Assembly (NCBI GenBank): GCA_016271365.2
Contig: CM057452.1
Location: 826,986,001 to 827,050,000, forward strand
Direction: 5' to 3'
Length of the DNA: 64,000 nt
From: Neoceratodus forsteri
Lineage: Eukaryota > Chordata > Ceratodontiformes > Ceratodontidae
This document shows positions 52,390-63,600 of this stretch, one piece after another. Each line of letters opens with the position of its first letter. The first letter of the stretch is position 1. Both the position numbers and the translations under genes were made by a program. Below the pieces are notes generated by a model. It saw only the letters and a program-made list of their open reading frames with translations. It had not been told where the DNA came from and searched no databases.

Positions 52390-53280
52390 CTCCATTCACA
52401 GTGGGTAAGAAGGATGTCCATGAGAGATTGCTTAAGGTTAATCCTTATAAAACCCCAGGTCAGGATGGTATCCACCCAACAGTGGTCAGGGAACTGGCTA
52501 ATGAATTAAGTGGTCTTCTGGTGAGACTCTTCCAGTTATTGATAGATCAAGGCAAGATGATGGACTGTTGGAGATGGGCTAATGTGGTTCACATTTTCAA
52601 AAAGGGTATAGGAAGAAGAGTAGCAATTGTAGGCCAGTGAGCCTGATGGCGACAATGAGAAAGATCCTGGAAGGAATTATTAAAGACTACATAGACAAGT
52701 TCATTTATGCAACTGACCTGGGTGAAAAGACACAACGCAGGCTCACTAAGGGTCATTCATGCCAGACCAATCTATTAGAATTTTATGGTAAAGTCAGTGA
52801 ATCCTTAGAAAACAATTCCCCCGTGGATGTGATACTTTTGATTTTACTAAGGCATTCGATAAAGTGCCACATTGTGAGTTAATTGAATCCTTAATCTCAT
52901 TGGGGATAAATGGAAACAGTACACTGTATCAACTCTTGGCTAACCAACAGAAAACAGCAGGTTATCTTGAGAACTACATCTGAATGGACAGCGGTGACCA
53001 GTGAGGTCCCTTTAGCTCAGTTTTGGGTCTGTGCCTCTTCAGTCTGTATATATCATTCATGATCTGTAGTGAGGAAGTTTGGGTGGCCAAGTTTGCCGAT
53101 TATTCCAGGTTTGGTATGCCAGTACACGATACTGCAGACATAAATACCTTGCAGAGTGCATTGGATGAACTAGAGCAGTGGGCCATCTCACACCAGCTTG
53201 AATTTAACATAAGTAAATATTCAGTAATGCATTTTGGCAGAAACAATACTAAGGGAGCATATCACCTTGGGGCAAACAGT
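52390..53280 (+). pseudogene. CR1 reverse transcriptase (second lineage)
   Basis: KVNPYKTPGQDGIHPTVVRELANELSG, LLVRLFQLLIDQGKMMDCWRWANVV, KILEGIIKDYIDKF, GHSCQTNLLEFYGKVSESLENNSPVDV, then the SVPCELIES-like and GLCLFSLYISF remnants of the PQGSVLGP.LF block. FADYSRFG replaces FADDTK, and LQSALDELEQWAISHQLEFNISKYSVMHFGRNN follows. The second catalytic Asp is changed to Tyr, so the RT is dead. Confidence 0.8.
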
Positions 53281-53600
53281 TATTTATTTATTTGAATTTT
53301 GATAACCGGTTAGGCTGGTTGTTTCCAGAAACATTTTGGGCTACTGAGGTTGGTTGTTTGTCAGGACTGCTGATAGTGTCTTTTAGACTTGGTTACTTTG
53401 GCCTTACATTCGTTCTGTAGCAGCTGGTAGGAATTCCAGTCAGAAATTAGTCCTGATTTTTTGTATGTTCGCCAAACCTTATCTCTAGAGTGCATTAGGG
53501 GCCAGAGTTCGTGAAAGAGCCAGGGGGAGTGAGTTCCTTTAGCTCTTCTCAACTTGAAGGGGGCATGGTGGTCAAGAACAGAGTTGAAAGTGAAATGAAG
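53281..53600 (-). mobile_element. Internally deleted LINE piece inside CR1
   Basis: On the minus strand a linker-type coding stretch PWLFHELWPLMHSRDKVWRTYKKSGLISDW, then SYQLLQNECKAKVTKSKRHYQQS, matches the pre-RT region of L2/Rex1-like LINEs. It runs almost directly into a 3' tail (ctggaaacaaccagcc, then tcaaaattcaaataaata). The whole RT is missing between them. The tail resembles that of the 15.5-kb LINE. It splits the CR1 coding after the HLGAN block. Confidence 0.65.
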
Positions 53601-54240
53601 TTACCTAGGAGTGAGACTTGGGCATTACTGTAACTAGTGATCTAAAGTTTATAAACATTGTTTAACCATTAGACAGAGGGCAAATGGAATCTTGACCAAC
53701 ATCTTGAGACATATTGCAAGTAGGGACAGAGAGGTGATGTTTCCCTTGTATGTGTCTCTGGTTTGACCACACCTTGATTATTGTGCTCAATTTTGGGCCC
53801 CAGGCACAAAAGCTGCAATACAGATACTAGAGAGAGTCCAGTGTAGAGCAACAAAATCAATGAATGATCTAAAGGATATTATAAATGATTATCAAAGGCT
53901 ACTCAGTTTAGGGATGTATTCCTTGGAATACTGTAGATTGAGAGGTGACATGTGTATTGGTTTTTGTGCCTTGACCAGTGATGACTTATGGGAATGTCTG
54001 GGACTTAGGTTAAAACATCTAACATATGCTTGCAGATAGCTCACATTACAGTTAAGGGGTGACCATTGTCACATCAATGAGAGAGCACATGGGTTTGGTC
54101 AAAGTGGTTACATTCTGGAATTCATTAGTAGTAGGCAGCAGGGATATGAATGAATTTAAGATCAAGCTGGATGAATACTGTGCTGATATTGGAATGACTA
54201 GGTTTAGTTGTTAATTGAGGCTTGCATTATGGACATATTG
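53601..54240 (+). pseudogene. CR1 C-terminal region (second lineage)
   Basis: After the inserted LINE piece the CR1 continues. It gives a DLGITVTSDLKF-like block, VSLVRPHLDYCAQFW (one stop), TKAAIQILERVQCRATKSMNDLKD, RLLSLGMYSLEYCRLRGDMCIGFCALT and YILEFISSRQQ. It ends near 54240 without a recognisable tail. Confidence 0.65.
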
Positions 54241-55100
54241 TCTCCTCTGCTTTTCATTTACCTATGAGACCTATGAGACAATGGGACCTCCTTGACTTCC
54301 ATTTCAGTTCAGACATGTTTTTGGCAAGGCCATGAAGGGGTTGGGGATGAACTAGGTGGAGTTTAACACACATTCCTTTAGAATTGGGGAAGCCACAAAT
54401 ACAAGGGCAGAAGGGTTGTTGGACTCCCAGATAAAGGCATTGGGACGATGGAGGTTGTAGGCCTTTGAAGGGTACATACATCCTCATCTGCTTTAATGTT
54501 ATTTTTATTTATTAACAGGTGGCATGTATCAAATGCAGCAAGTGTAGATCTGTGGCCACTCATTTATCTAGTGAACAACCAAAAGAGCAGAGCAGATGGT
54601 TGGGGGATAACCTCTTCCTGGATCCACAACAGCAGCGTGAGCAATGGATGGGTCACTGGGAAGCAAGTGGAAAGACTTTGTGCCATGGCTCGGACAAAGG
54701 CCTAGCAGCAAGGACCTCAATCCTGGGATGCTAGAGGTTCCTTGTGGGGTACTGATTTGGGGCTGGTGAAATCACTGACTTTGATTTGCCAAATAAAAGA
54801 CAACCTTTGTGTTTTGTGGTGCTGCTGGCTAGGTGTAGTACTGGTTTGTTCACACATAGTACAATGTCAAAGGTGGTGGCATGCAAGGGACCCAAGAGTG
54901 ATCAAAAAGGCTCACAAGGTGGTCAACATGTTGATGCACAACTTTATGGGATCTATAGGTGGGACAGTGCTATGAGATGATGAAATTGTGACAACATTGC
55001 CACACCTCTGTAAGGGACGAGGTGCACTTGTCTGTGGTAGATCTGGATAGTTTTTTTTTGTGGATATAAAGGGTGCTTTGGAGAACTGTCAGCATGTTTT
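54241..55100 (+). pseudogene. Ngaro-like 3' coding remnant, possible SGNH hydrolase
   Basis: After the CR1, two frames (54519-54734 and 54742-54980) have no clear motif except a CIKCSKC pair. Around 54885-55085 the order RVIKKAHKVVNML, then IGGTV, DDEIVTTLPHL and FFFVDIKGALENC resembles the C-terminal half of the SGNH hydrolase known from vertebrate Ngaro elements. Stops and the loss of a clear DGVHLS block make this tentative. Its place just before B1 fits that gene's usual position. Confidence 0.35.
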
Positions 55101-55114
55101 TGAGGGAATGACTA

Positions 55115-55616
55115 GCATCATTTTGGCAGCATGGTCGTCTTACAGATGGAGTACAAAGTGGGTAGAGGAGAACCTACCACTGACACAGATGGGTTCCTCT
55201 CAAGACAGGCAGGAGGCAAGTCCTCCAATGATAGGGAGCCTGAGGGGCCAGTCAGGGGATAGCATCCTTGGGTTTTGACCTGCATGTGTAGTGTCCTCTA
55301 ACAGGGGAGGGGTACATGCACACAGCTCTGAAGCCACCCCTTAGGCCTTGGAGGCTGTAGTCCTTCTGGAGGCAGTATCCTCATTTTAAAAGAACTGCAG
55401 GTCTACCTAGTAGGTGTCCACTGGCAATAAGCAGATGGCCCAGAGAAGGTAGGACCACCTAAAAGAGAGCTTGCTGACACTACCGAGCTGTGCATGTCAC
55501 ACTATTACAGTTGTGGTTGTTGTAATAAACACATGGCGGGGCCGGGCCATTTCTTCCAAAACACTATGTATGTCTTTTCTATTCAGATAAAAACAATAAG
55601 GCCATACATAGACAAT
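55115..55616 (+). repeat. Ngaro-like repeat B1
   Basis: Matches 56040-56516: tggagtacaaag, acagatgggttcctct, gggagcctga, agcatcctt, ttaggccttggagg, cacactattacagttgtgg, and aataaacacatggc followed by catttcttccaaaacact. It is the first of two B copies flanking A2. An AATAAA lies near 55524. Confidence 0.7.
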
Positions 55617-55845
55617 AGAAGCAGGCAAAGGCCCCTTGAATTCTGTGGGGATTTTCTGTGTGCCCTTGACCTGTTACTGGACAGAAGTTAGGTAGGGGGA
55701 GGGTAGGTTGAGGAGGGAAAACCGGAAAGTAGGACCAGGTAGTAGATCCACCCAGGTGCAAGGGAGAGTTGTACTGGAAGCAGAGGAGCAAACAGAGCTC
55801 AGAAAAGGCTGGAGACTGAAGCCCAGCCTCTTTGTTTCTCCTTCC
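55617..55845 (+). repeat. Ngaro-like repeat A2
   Basis: Second copy of the A repeat (see 48617), lying between B1 and B2. Similarity to A1 ends at ctctttgtttct, about 55840. Confidence 0.65.
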
Positions 55846-56034
55846 AGTGGAAAATCCCACCTGTTCACCCTGAAATAAGGGGTTAGAGGGCCGAGGTGGC
55901 AGGAAACCTGTTGTTCCATTAAGAAGGATCACATTATAGGTCAAGGAGAATTTTCCTGGTTTTCCCAAGAGTTTTCTGTTTTTTTAACTTCCTCTAACAG
56001 GACAGTGGTAGGGATTTGGTGTAGGATATCACAG

Positions 56035-56516
56035 TCATGTAAGTGTGGCAACATGGTTGTCTCCCAGTTGGAGTACAAAGGGGTAACAGGAAACCTACTA
56101 TTGGTACAGATGGGTTCCTCTTGAGGCTGGCAGGAGACCAGGCCCCTGATGATGGAGAGCCTGATAGGCTAGTCGGGGACAGCATCCTTGTTTTGGCCAG
56201 CGTGTATAGCACCCTCTAATGGGGAGGGGCGCATGACACATGGATCTGAGCCACCTCTTAGGCCTTGGAGGAGGTAGTCCTCTGAAGTGGTGCTCTCCTT
56301 TAAAAGCATGAGAGATCTGCTTGGTCGGTGTCCATTGGTGGTAAGTGGATGAACTGGGAAGTTAGAACAGTCAAAAAGAGGCAGCTGCACACGCCACACT
56401 ATTACAGTTGTGGTGTTGTAATAAACACATGGCAGGGGCCATTTCTTCCAAAACACTGTGTATGCTGGTTTTGGTTTGGTTAAAAGATTAAGGGCCCTAT
56501 GCAGACAAATGGAAGA
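56035..56516 (+). repeat. Ngaro-like repeat B2
   Basis: Second B copy. Its further copy at about 60835-61330 belongs to the tandem duplication. The 190 bp between A2 and B2 (55846-56034) have no A1 counterpart. Confidence 0.65.
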
Positions 56517-56794
56517 TAATGAATGAGGAGCCTAGCACTTTGATGAAGCGCTGTACCAGCCAAAAGAAAAATCTGACATTAAGTTGGAAAGCACCTCTCA
56601 CTAACTGAAGAACAGCTGAAGTCACTGAAGAACAGCAAAATAGAGGCAAATACGAGCAAATCTAACAAGTGGCCTGTGAATATTTACTCACAATGGACAA
56701 CCCGAAGACAAATGACAACTGATTTAAAAACAGAAAGTCCTGAACAAATTAATCTGGCTCTCAGAATATGTTATATAAGCAACAACACATGAGA

Positions 56795-56902
56795 GTGTGG
56801 TTTATCACCTGATAAGAGCCGCCTAGGGGTGTCTGCTGAGCCGCGGCGCTGCGCCGAGTGCCTTATACCACTGGGCGTGTCTTATCAGGTGATAAACCAC
56901 AC
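56795..56902. repeat. 23-bp perfect hairpin with GC-rich loop
   Basis: The arm GTGTGGTTTATCACCTGATA plus aga (56795-56817) is exactly inverted at 56880-56902. The 62-nt loop contains a further dyad, ggcgctgcgcc. Confidence 0.9.
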
Positions 56903-57100
56903 CTCAGAATGTGTTATTGCGCTATAAAATGGGCACATGTAGTAGTTATTTAATGAGTAAAAAGAAAAAACATAAAAAGTTAAAATATAAAAAGAGGGTT
57001 TAATAGTTCAAATAGAAAAATAGTCCCCTATGAATTACATTTGTGGTGGTTGAGCAGCAGAATGGGCATTTGTTGTACAGCAAGCATGCTGTGCACCAGT

Positions 57101-57400
57101 GTGTCGTTTTAGTGGGAGCAAGTGTGTTCGTTGTCAGGGTTGTTATTCTTTTTTTTTAAGGTTATGTATAATGCAGATTGGTACTGTTTGTTGAGGAGTG
57201 AGTTTTCCGGGAGCGAGTAAGTGCGTGACTGAGTCTGTCATGTAGCATAGTGTGTCGTTTTAGTGGGAGCAAGTGTGTTTGTTGTCAAGGTTGTTATTCC
57301 TTTTCTTTTAAAGCTCCGTATAATGCAGATTAGTACTGTTTGTTGAGGACTGAGTTTTCTGGGGCGAGTAAGTGCGTGACTGAGTGTGTCATGTAGCACC
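57101..57400. repeat. 151-bp direct repeat, two units
   Basis: Starts at gtgtcgttttagtgggagca, at 57101 and 57252. Both units continue through gttgttattc, tataatgcagatt, tactgtttgttgagga, and gagtaagtgcgtgactgag. Confidence 0.9.
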
Positions 57401-57873
57401 GCCCGTACTGCTCAGTTTTACTTCCTGGTTTAGCAGTCGCGTACTTCTCGGTTTAATTGCGTGGTTGTTTTGAGGAAAGTGAAGCAGGAAATGGCATTGT
57501 GTTACATTGTTTCCTTTTACGGTGATGAGGAGAGAACACGAGAATGGAGAATCGGTTACGTGCAGCTGAGGTCGGGTTCACCGTTAGCGGTCAGTGATTT
57601 TAAATGCTGGGAGGGATTGAGAGATCTATAATGGCCAGGGAGAAATGGAAAGGAAAAAAAACATCAAGAGGTACCAAGTCTGTACATTTTATTTGGTGTA
57701 GAAAATGGGGCGCTGTTGTTTTTGTTGGCAGTTTGGGACAGGGGTAGCGCTCTCTCAGTGCAGCGGTTGTCGCTTAGTATGAGCTCTGCCAGGCAGCGTT
57801 TGGTCACTGATTTGTTGCTGTGATGGTCACTGATTTGTTGCTGTGATGGGGCATGTTGGCGGGCAGTAGTCCC

Positions 57874-57929
57874 GGTTGGCTACTATATCATCTGATAAGG
57901 ACACGACTCAGATGATGTAGTAACCAATC
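57874..57929. repeat. Second terminal hairpin of the insertion
   Basis: Arms 57874-57895 and 57908-57929 pair at 19 of 22 positions; the three exceptions are transitions that can form G-T pairs. The 12-nt loop is taaggacacgac. Confidence 0.85.
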
Positions 57930-57957
57930 AGAACGGATTTATTTAGCCCATTTATAA

Positions 57958-58272
57958 GCTGAAGTATGAAATAACACTGGAGAAGAATATTCAACTGTAG
58001 CAGTTTTGTTAGTTTGTGGGCAGCTCTGAACAGCTATTTGAACTCACCGGACATGCAGTAAACAGAGACTTTATTAATCATCACTGACACTCACCTTAAT
58101 GCAAACAATAACATATTTATTGATGTTGGTAAGTGGTACATAAAAGCTAATCAAAATGCCACTGGTACTGAGCAGCACTAAGTTATGGATGTGTATTTTT
58201 TTTATAGTAAAAGGCATGCATGCTAAACAATGTACATGTAGATGATACACAATGAAAACATACCTTCACGCA

Positions 58273-58317
<45 letters not shown>

Positions 58318-58734
58318 ACAACAAGCATACCTCACACAACACACAAACTCTGAACATGTTAACTTGTTTCAGCACACATTATGGTGGCTGCCCTGTGCTC
58401 CCAGTGGATACTGTCTGACCAAATACCCCTCCTTCTCCATGGTGGGCACCTCTCCTGTTAACAGCACTGATGTGGAGATGTCGCATCGTTAACTGCACAA
58501 TGATATCCTCAGGACAACTCCAGTGCTGTTGAACTGATTTCATGCAAACAGTAACTTACTAGTACTGCATAGGGAGTGGAGGACAGAAGGTAATAACACT
58601 GGCTCTTTATACCCCCTGCTGTCAGTAACTGAGTTGATATTGTTGAACTACCCCCCCACCACTATCAACAGTTACTGGTTCTAACAGGGCTCCCTGTTCA
58701 GAAGGGGCAGGACCCAGTCAACAGATGCTTGTCA
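57958..58734. other. No gene; (CA)n and a small dyad
   Basis: Contains a (CA)n microsatellite at about 58277-58315 and a dyad at 58623-58677: CAGTAACTG and TTGATA facing TATCAACAGTTACTG. No coding is recognised. Confidence 0.45.
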
Positions 58735-58739
58735 CAGTG

Positions 58740-59092
58740 TCCAGGGACAAGAAGAACATTAAGAGTAGGGCAAGAGACATGGTGATGCTGCTATTTGTCT
58801 CTCTGGTGAGACCACATTTGGAGTATTATGAGCAGTTCTGGACACCACACCAGAAAAAGGACCTTAGAAGGCTTGAGGGAGTCCAGGGGTGACCAACCAG
58901 ATTGGTGGCCAGCCTAGGGCATAGGACCTATGGGAGAGACTCCAGGACTTGGGGCTGTACTCACTCCATTACAGGGGACTCAGGGAGGACATGTGCCTGG
59001 TGTACAAGGCTTTTGCAAATCAGGACCTAAGGGAGTGTGTGGGACTGAGTTTGAGGCCAGAATCAATAAAAGTAAGGGGACACCATATGCAG
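58740..59092 (+). pseudogene. CR1 C-terminal fragment, unit 1, 5' of MITE
   Basis: Reads as [61 protein letters not shown], then ERLQDLGLYSLHYRGLREDMCLVYKAF, the CR1 post-RT region. It breaks at TTAA (59093-59096) for an inserted MITE and resumes at 59707. Confidence 0.75.
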
Positions 59093-59096
59093 TTAA

Positions 59097-59702
59097 CTCA
59101 TTCAGACCTAGATACACCTGTAGGTGGCATCTGAAAGCATAGCCACTCAGGCCAATAACACCTGTAGATGTACTCAGCTGACTTTCATTCAGGCCAGCAA
59201 ACATCTGTGGAAGTCAGAAGTTTGTACCTAAATATTAAACAAACTGAATTGCTTAGAATTGATTGCATGGCACCATTAGAAAGGTAATTTTGTGCTGAAC
59301 AATTTTGATGCTGATACTTTGTGTCTATCATATGTATTTTAGGAGTTATTCGCATTTGTTTATGGTATGGTGTGCATGGCTGACATTTGTCTCTCAAGCC
59401 TCAGCTAAGCACCTTGAAAAAATCTGAAACCCCCCCACAGTTGTTTGGTATTTCAGCTAGTATAAAATAAAAACCAAATTGATTACAGCTGATTGCATAG
59501 CACCATTGGAAAGGTAATGTTGTGCTGAACAACTTTGCTGCTTGTACTTGTGTGTAGCACTTACAGTTCAAGAGATATTCACATTTGTTTGTGGCATGCC
59601 GATTATGGCTTGATTTTGTTTAGAAAGGTCCAGGATGCAGTGCTAAGAGTATACAGGGCACAATTGGTGGAAGTCTCAAAGTGCTGTTGTGGTGTGAATG
59701 AG
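59097..59702. mobile_element. PiggyBac-like MITE, unit 1
   Basis: TTAA flanks both sides (59093-59096 and 59703-59706). Inverted ends CTCATTCAGACC and GGTGTGAATGAG match at 11 of 12. TTAA targets are the hallmark of piggyBac transposons. Two internal repeats (gattgcat.gcaccatt.gaaaggtaat, starting near 59261 and 59492) lie about 230 bp apart. Non-coding, 606 bp. Removing it restores the CR1 fragment. Confidence 0.75.
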
Positions 59703-59706
59703 TTAA

Positions 59707-59875
59707 AAGGTGACCACTACAAAAAGAACCAGAGAGGGACTTGGTTCTCCCAGAGAGTTGTATCATGATGGATCTCCCTGCCAACAACTGTTGCATCTTG
59801 TAAAACCATCAATCAGTTTAAACTGGCACTAGATAATCACTGTACAACTTACTGTTATGAAATAGAGATTTAGAA
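59707..59875 (+). pseudogene. CR1 C-terminal fragment, unit 1, 3' of MITE
   Basis: Reads GDHYKKNQRGTWFSQRVV, then WISLPTTVASCKTINQFKLALDNH. This is the CR1 C-terminal block (F..RVV..WN.LP..VV.A.T...FK..LD). Confidence 0.7.
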
Positions 59876-60630
59876 TATGGTGCAGGTCAACAAAAGGCTA
59901 ACGCTATATGACCTGTTTTGCATCTTATGAATCTTACGAAACCTTGCTATGTATAAGAAAGGGCTAATGTTCTGCGTTCCTGGAACTGCTGGGGGTGGGG
60001 TCTGTGGCTTTCATACTGATGGGACAAGACAGCAGTGAGACATACAAGGTGGTCAGTAACTACTTGTGCAAATTACCAGCCCTGCAATTCCATCCAGTAC
60101 TACTCTCTGCATTTGCATGCATGTCCTGAATTTTGAGGTGGTGCCAACATTTAAACTGAGGACTTTCTACCACATCAGTATGACAGTTATGGACCCCCAA
60201 CTGCTGATTCCCACGGCCCCGATCCCAATGCCTCTCACCATGTCCCAGTACCTGCTTGGTGCTGAAGTTCCCCAGGATGTACTTTGTGGCATTGGGGTAG
60301 CAGCAACAGAAACAATGTCTCCATCTTCAGGAGCAGAGCAAGCAGTGCAGGCAGTGCATGGTTCCGAGTACAGGCACAAGGAATGAAGAAATCATGATCT
60401 TAGGGATAGGTAATGCAGAGCATCACAAAGAGAGCACACTCTTGATTAAAAGGGCAGGCAAAATAGAGCTTCCCCACAAGATGAGGGGCACAGACAGCCT
60501 CCCTCCATTAGAGGAGCCAGCAGGAGACAGGCACAGACTGAACTTGCACTCTTCCACAGACAGTGCATTATCTCCACCCAAAAAGGGAGCAGCACTGGGG
60601 TGGTACTGAGGACTAACAAGGAGGTTACTG
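59876..60630. other. No recognised gene, end of duplication unit 1
   Basis: Unassigned. The first 510 bases recur at 63490-64000. About 60400-60630 has no counterpart inside the window because unit 2 runs off its end. Confidence 0.4.
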
Positions 60631-63600
60631 AGAAATTCCACCTGTTCACCCTGAAATAAGGGTTAGAAGGCTGAGGGTAGGCAGGAACCTGTTGTTCCAT
60701 TAAGAGGGATCACATTATAGGTCAAGGAGGAATTTTCCTGGTTTTCCCAAGAGTTTTTCTGTTTTTTAACTTCCTCTAACAGGACAGTGGTAGGGATTTG
60801 GTGTAGGATATCACAGTCATGTAAGTGTGGCAACACGGTTGTCTCCCAGGTTGAGTACAAAGGGGTAACAGGGAAACCTGCTATTGGTACAGATGGGTTC
60901 CTCTTGAGGCTGGCAGGAGACCAGGCCCCTGATGATGGGGAGCCTGATGGGCTAGTCGGGGGACAGCATCCTTGGGTTTTGGCCAGCATGTATAGCACTC
61001 TCTAATGGGGAAGGGGCGCATGACACATGGATCTGAAGCCACCTCTTAGGCCTTGGAGGAGGTAGTCCCTCTGGAAGTGGTGCTCTCCTTTTAAAAGCAT
61101 GAGATATGTGCTTGGTCGGTGTCCATTGGTGGTAAGTGGACGAACTGGGGAAGTTAGAACAGTCAAAAAAGAGGCATGCTGACACTACCGAGCTGCACAC
61201 GTCGCACTATTACAGTTGTGGTTGTTGTAATAAACACATGGCAGGGGCCATTTCTTCCAAAACACTGTGTATGCTGGTTTTGGTTTGGTTAAAGATTAGG
61301 GCCCTATGCAGACAAATGGAAGATAATGAATAAGGAGCCTAGCACTTTGATGAACGCTGTACCAGCCAAAAGAAAAATCTGACATTAAGTTAGGAAAGCA
61401 CCTCTCACTAACTGAAGAACAGCTGAAGTCACTGAAGAACAGCAAAACAGAGGCAAATACGAGCAAATCTAACAAGTGGCCTGTGAATATTTACTCACAA
61501 TGGACAACCAAAGACAAATGACAACTGATTTAAAACAGAAAGTCCTGAACAAATTAATCTGGCTCTCTGAATATGTTATGCTGAAGTATGAAATGACACT
61601 GAGAAGAATATTCAACTGGCAGTTTTGTTGGTTGTGGGCAGCTCTGAACAGCTATTTGAACTCACCGGACATGCAGTAAACAGAGACTTTATTAATCATC
61701 ACTGACACTCACCTTAATACAAACAATAACATATTTATTGATGTTGGTAAGTGGTACATAAAAGCTAATCAAAATGCCACGGTACTGAGCAGCACTAAGT
61801 TATGGATGTGTATTTTTTATAGTAAAAGGCATGCATGCTAAACAATGTACATGTAGATGATACACAATGAAAACACATACCTTCATGCAAGCACACACAC
61901 ACACACACACACACCTGACAACAAGCATACCTCACACAACACACAAACTCTGAACATGTTAACTTGTTTCAGCACACATTATGGCGGCTGCTCTGTGCTC
62001 CCAGTGGATACTGTCTGACCAAATACCCCTCCTCCTCCATGGTGGGCACCTCTCCTGTTAACAGTACTGATGTGGAGATGTCGCATCGTTAACTGCACAA
62101 TGATATCCTCAGGACAACTCCAGTGCTGTTGAACTGATTTCATGCAAACAGTAACTTACTAGTACTGCATAGGGAGTGGAGGACAGAAGGTAATAACACT
62201 GGCTCTTTATACCCCCTGCTGTCAGTAACTGAGTTGATATTGTTGAACTACCTCCCCCACCACTATCAACAGTTACTGGTTCTAACAGGGCTCCCTGTTC
62301 AGAAGGGCAGGACCCAGTCAACAGATGCTTGTCACAGTGTCCAGGGACAAGAAGAACATTAAGAGTAGGGCAAGAGACATGGTGATACTGCTATTTGTCT
62401 CTCTGGTGAGGCCACATTTGGAGTATTGTGAGCAGTTCTGGACACCACACCAGAAAAAGAACCTTAGAAGGCTTGAGGGAGTCCAGAGGTGACCAACCAG
62501 ATTGGTGGCCAGCCTAGGGCATAGGACCTATGGGGAGAGACTCCAGGACTTGGGGCTGTACTCACTCCATTACAGGGGACTCAGGGAGGACATGTGCCTG
62601 GTGTACAAGGCTTTGCAAATCAGGACCTAAGGGAGTGTGTGGGACTGAGTTTGAGGCCAGAATCAATAAAAGTAAGGGCACCATATGCAGTTAACTCATT
62701 CAGACCTAGATACACCTGTAGGTGGCATCTGAAAGCATAGCCACTCAGGCCAATAACACCTGTAGATGTACTCAGCTGACTTTCATTCAGGCCAGCAAAC
62801 ATCTGTGGAAGTCAGAAGTTTGTACCAAATATTAAACAAACTGAATTGCTTAGAATTGATTGCATGGCACCATTAGAAAGGTAATTTTGTGCTGAACAAT
62901 TTTGATGCTGATACTTTGTGTCTATCATATGTATTTTAGGAGTTATTCGCATTTGTTTATGGTATGGTGTGCATGGCTGACATTTGTCTCTCAAGCCTCA
63001 GCTAAGCACCTTGAAAAATCTGAAACCCCACAGTTGTTTGGTATTTCAGCTAGTATAAAATAAAACCAAATTGATTACAGCTGATTGCATAGCACCATTG
63101 GAAAGGTAATGTTGTGCTGAACAACTTGCCGCTTGTACTATTTATGTAGCACTTACAGTTCAAGAATATTCACATTTGTTTGTGGCATGCCGATTATGGC
63201 TTGATTTTGTTTAGAAAGGTCCAGGATGCAGTGCTAAGGTATACAGGGCACAATTGGTGAAGTCTCAAAGTGCTGTTGTGGTGTGAATGAGTTAAAAGGT
63301 GACCACTACAAAAAGAACCAGAGAGGGACTTGGTTCTCCCAGAGAGTTGTATCATGATGGATCTCCCTGCCAACAACTGTTGCATCTTGTAAAACCATCA
63401 ATCAGTTTAAACTGGCACTAGATAATCACTGTACAACTTACTGTTATGAAATAGAGATTTAGAATATGGTGCAGGTCAACAAAAGGCTAACGCTATATGA
63501 CCTGTTTTGCATCTTATGAATCTTACGAAACCTTGCTATGTATAAGAAAGGGGCTAATGTTCTGCGTTCCTGGAACTGCTGGGGGGGTGGGGTCTGTGGC

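Larger units (their letters stand above)
50570..54240 (+). mobile_element. CR1-type LINE inserted in the Ngaro-like element
   Basis: ORF1 esterase remnants come first: a TPLVVSHFGVHDVGRRRISV block, RDFERLALMDKGYELIISGSYRL, then NHWDKFSGPGLFGRDGLQLNRYGTRLLASRI. Endonuclease, RT and C-terminal blocks follow in order. It differs clearly in sequence from the antisense CR1 at 44-48 kb, so it belongs to another CR1 lineage. Ngaro-like features lie on both sides. A 320-bp antisense LINE piece interrupts it at 53281-53600. The 3' end near 54240 lacks the ctatgtttctatg tail. Confidence 0.75.
56775..57957. mobile_element. 1.18-kb foldback-like insertion, absent from unit 2
   Basis: Unit 2 reads atatgttat-gctgaagtatg where unit 1 has 1,183 extra bases. 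Flanks TTATATAA and TTTATAA suggest an AT-rich target duplication. A hairpin lies near each end: 56795-56902 with 23-bp perfect arms, and 57874-57929 with 22-bp arms of which 19 match. Both contain TGATAAG facing CTTATCA-like or TCAGATGA words. Inside are two copies of a 151-bp repeat (57101 and 57252) and a doubled ggtcactgatttgttgctgt. The interior is G/T-rich with CpGs, unlike its flanks. No protein is recognised. Confidence 0.7.
55850..60630. repeat. Tandem duplication, unit 1 (4.78 kb, with insertion)
   Basis: From acctgttcaccctgaaataag (55862) to just before the same words at 60639. It matches 60631-64000 base for base over long stretches, apart from a 1,183-bp insertion at 56775-57957 and many one-base homopolymer differences. 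Without the insertion the unit is about 3.6 kb. It holds the Ngaro B2 repeat, a CR1 fragment, a piggyBac-like MITE and a (CA)n run. Confidence 0.85.
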
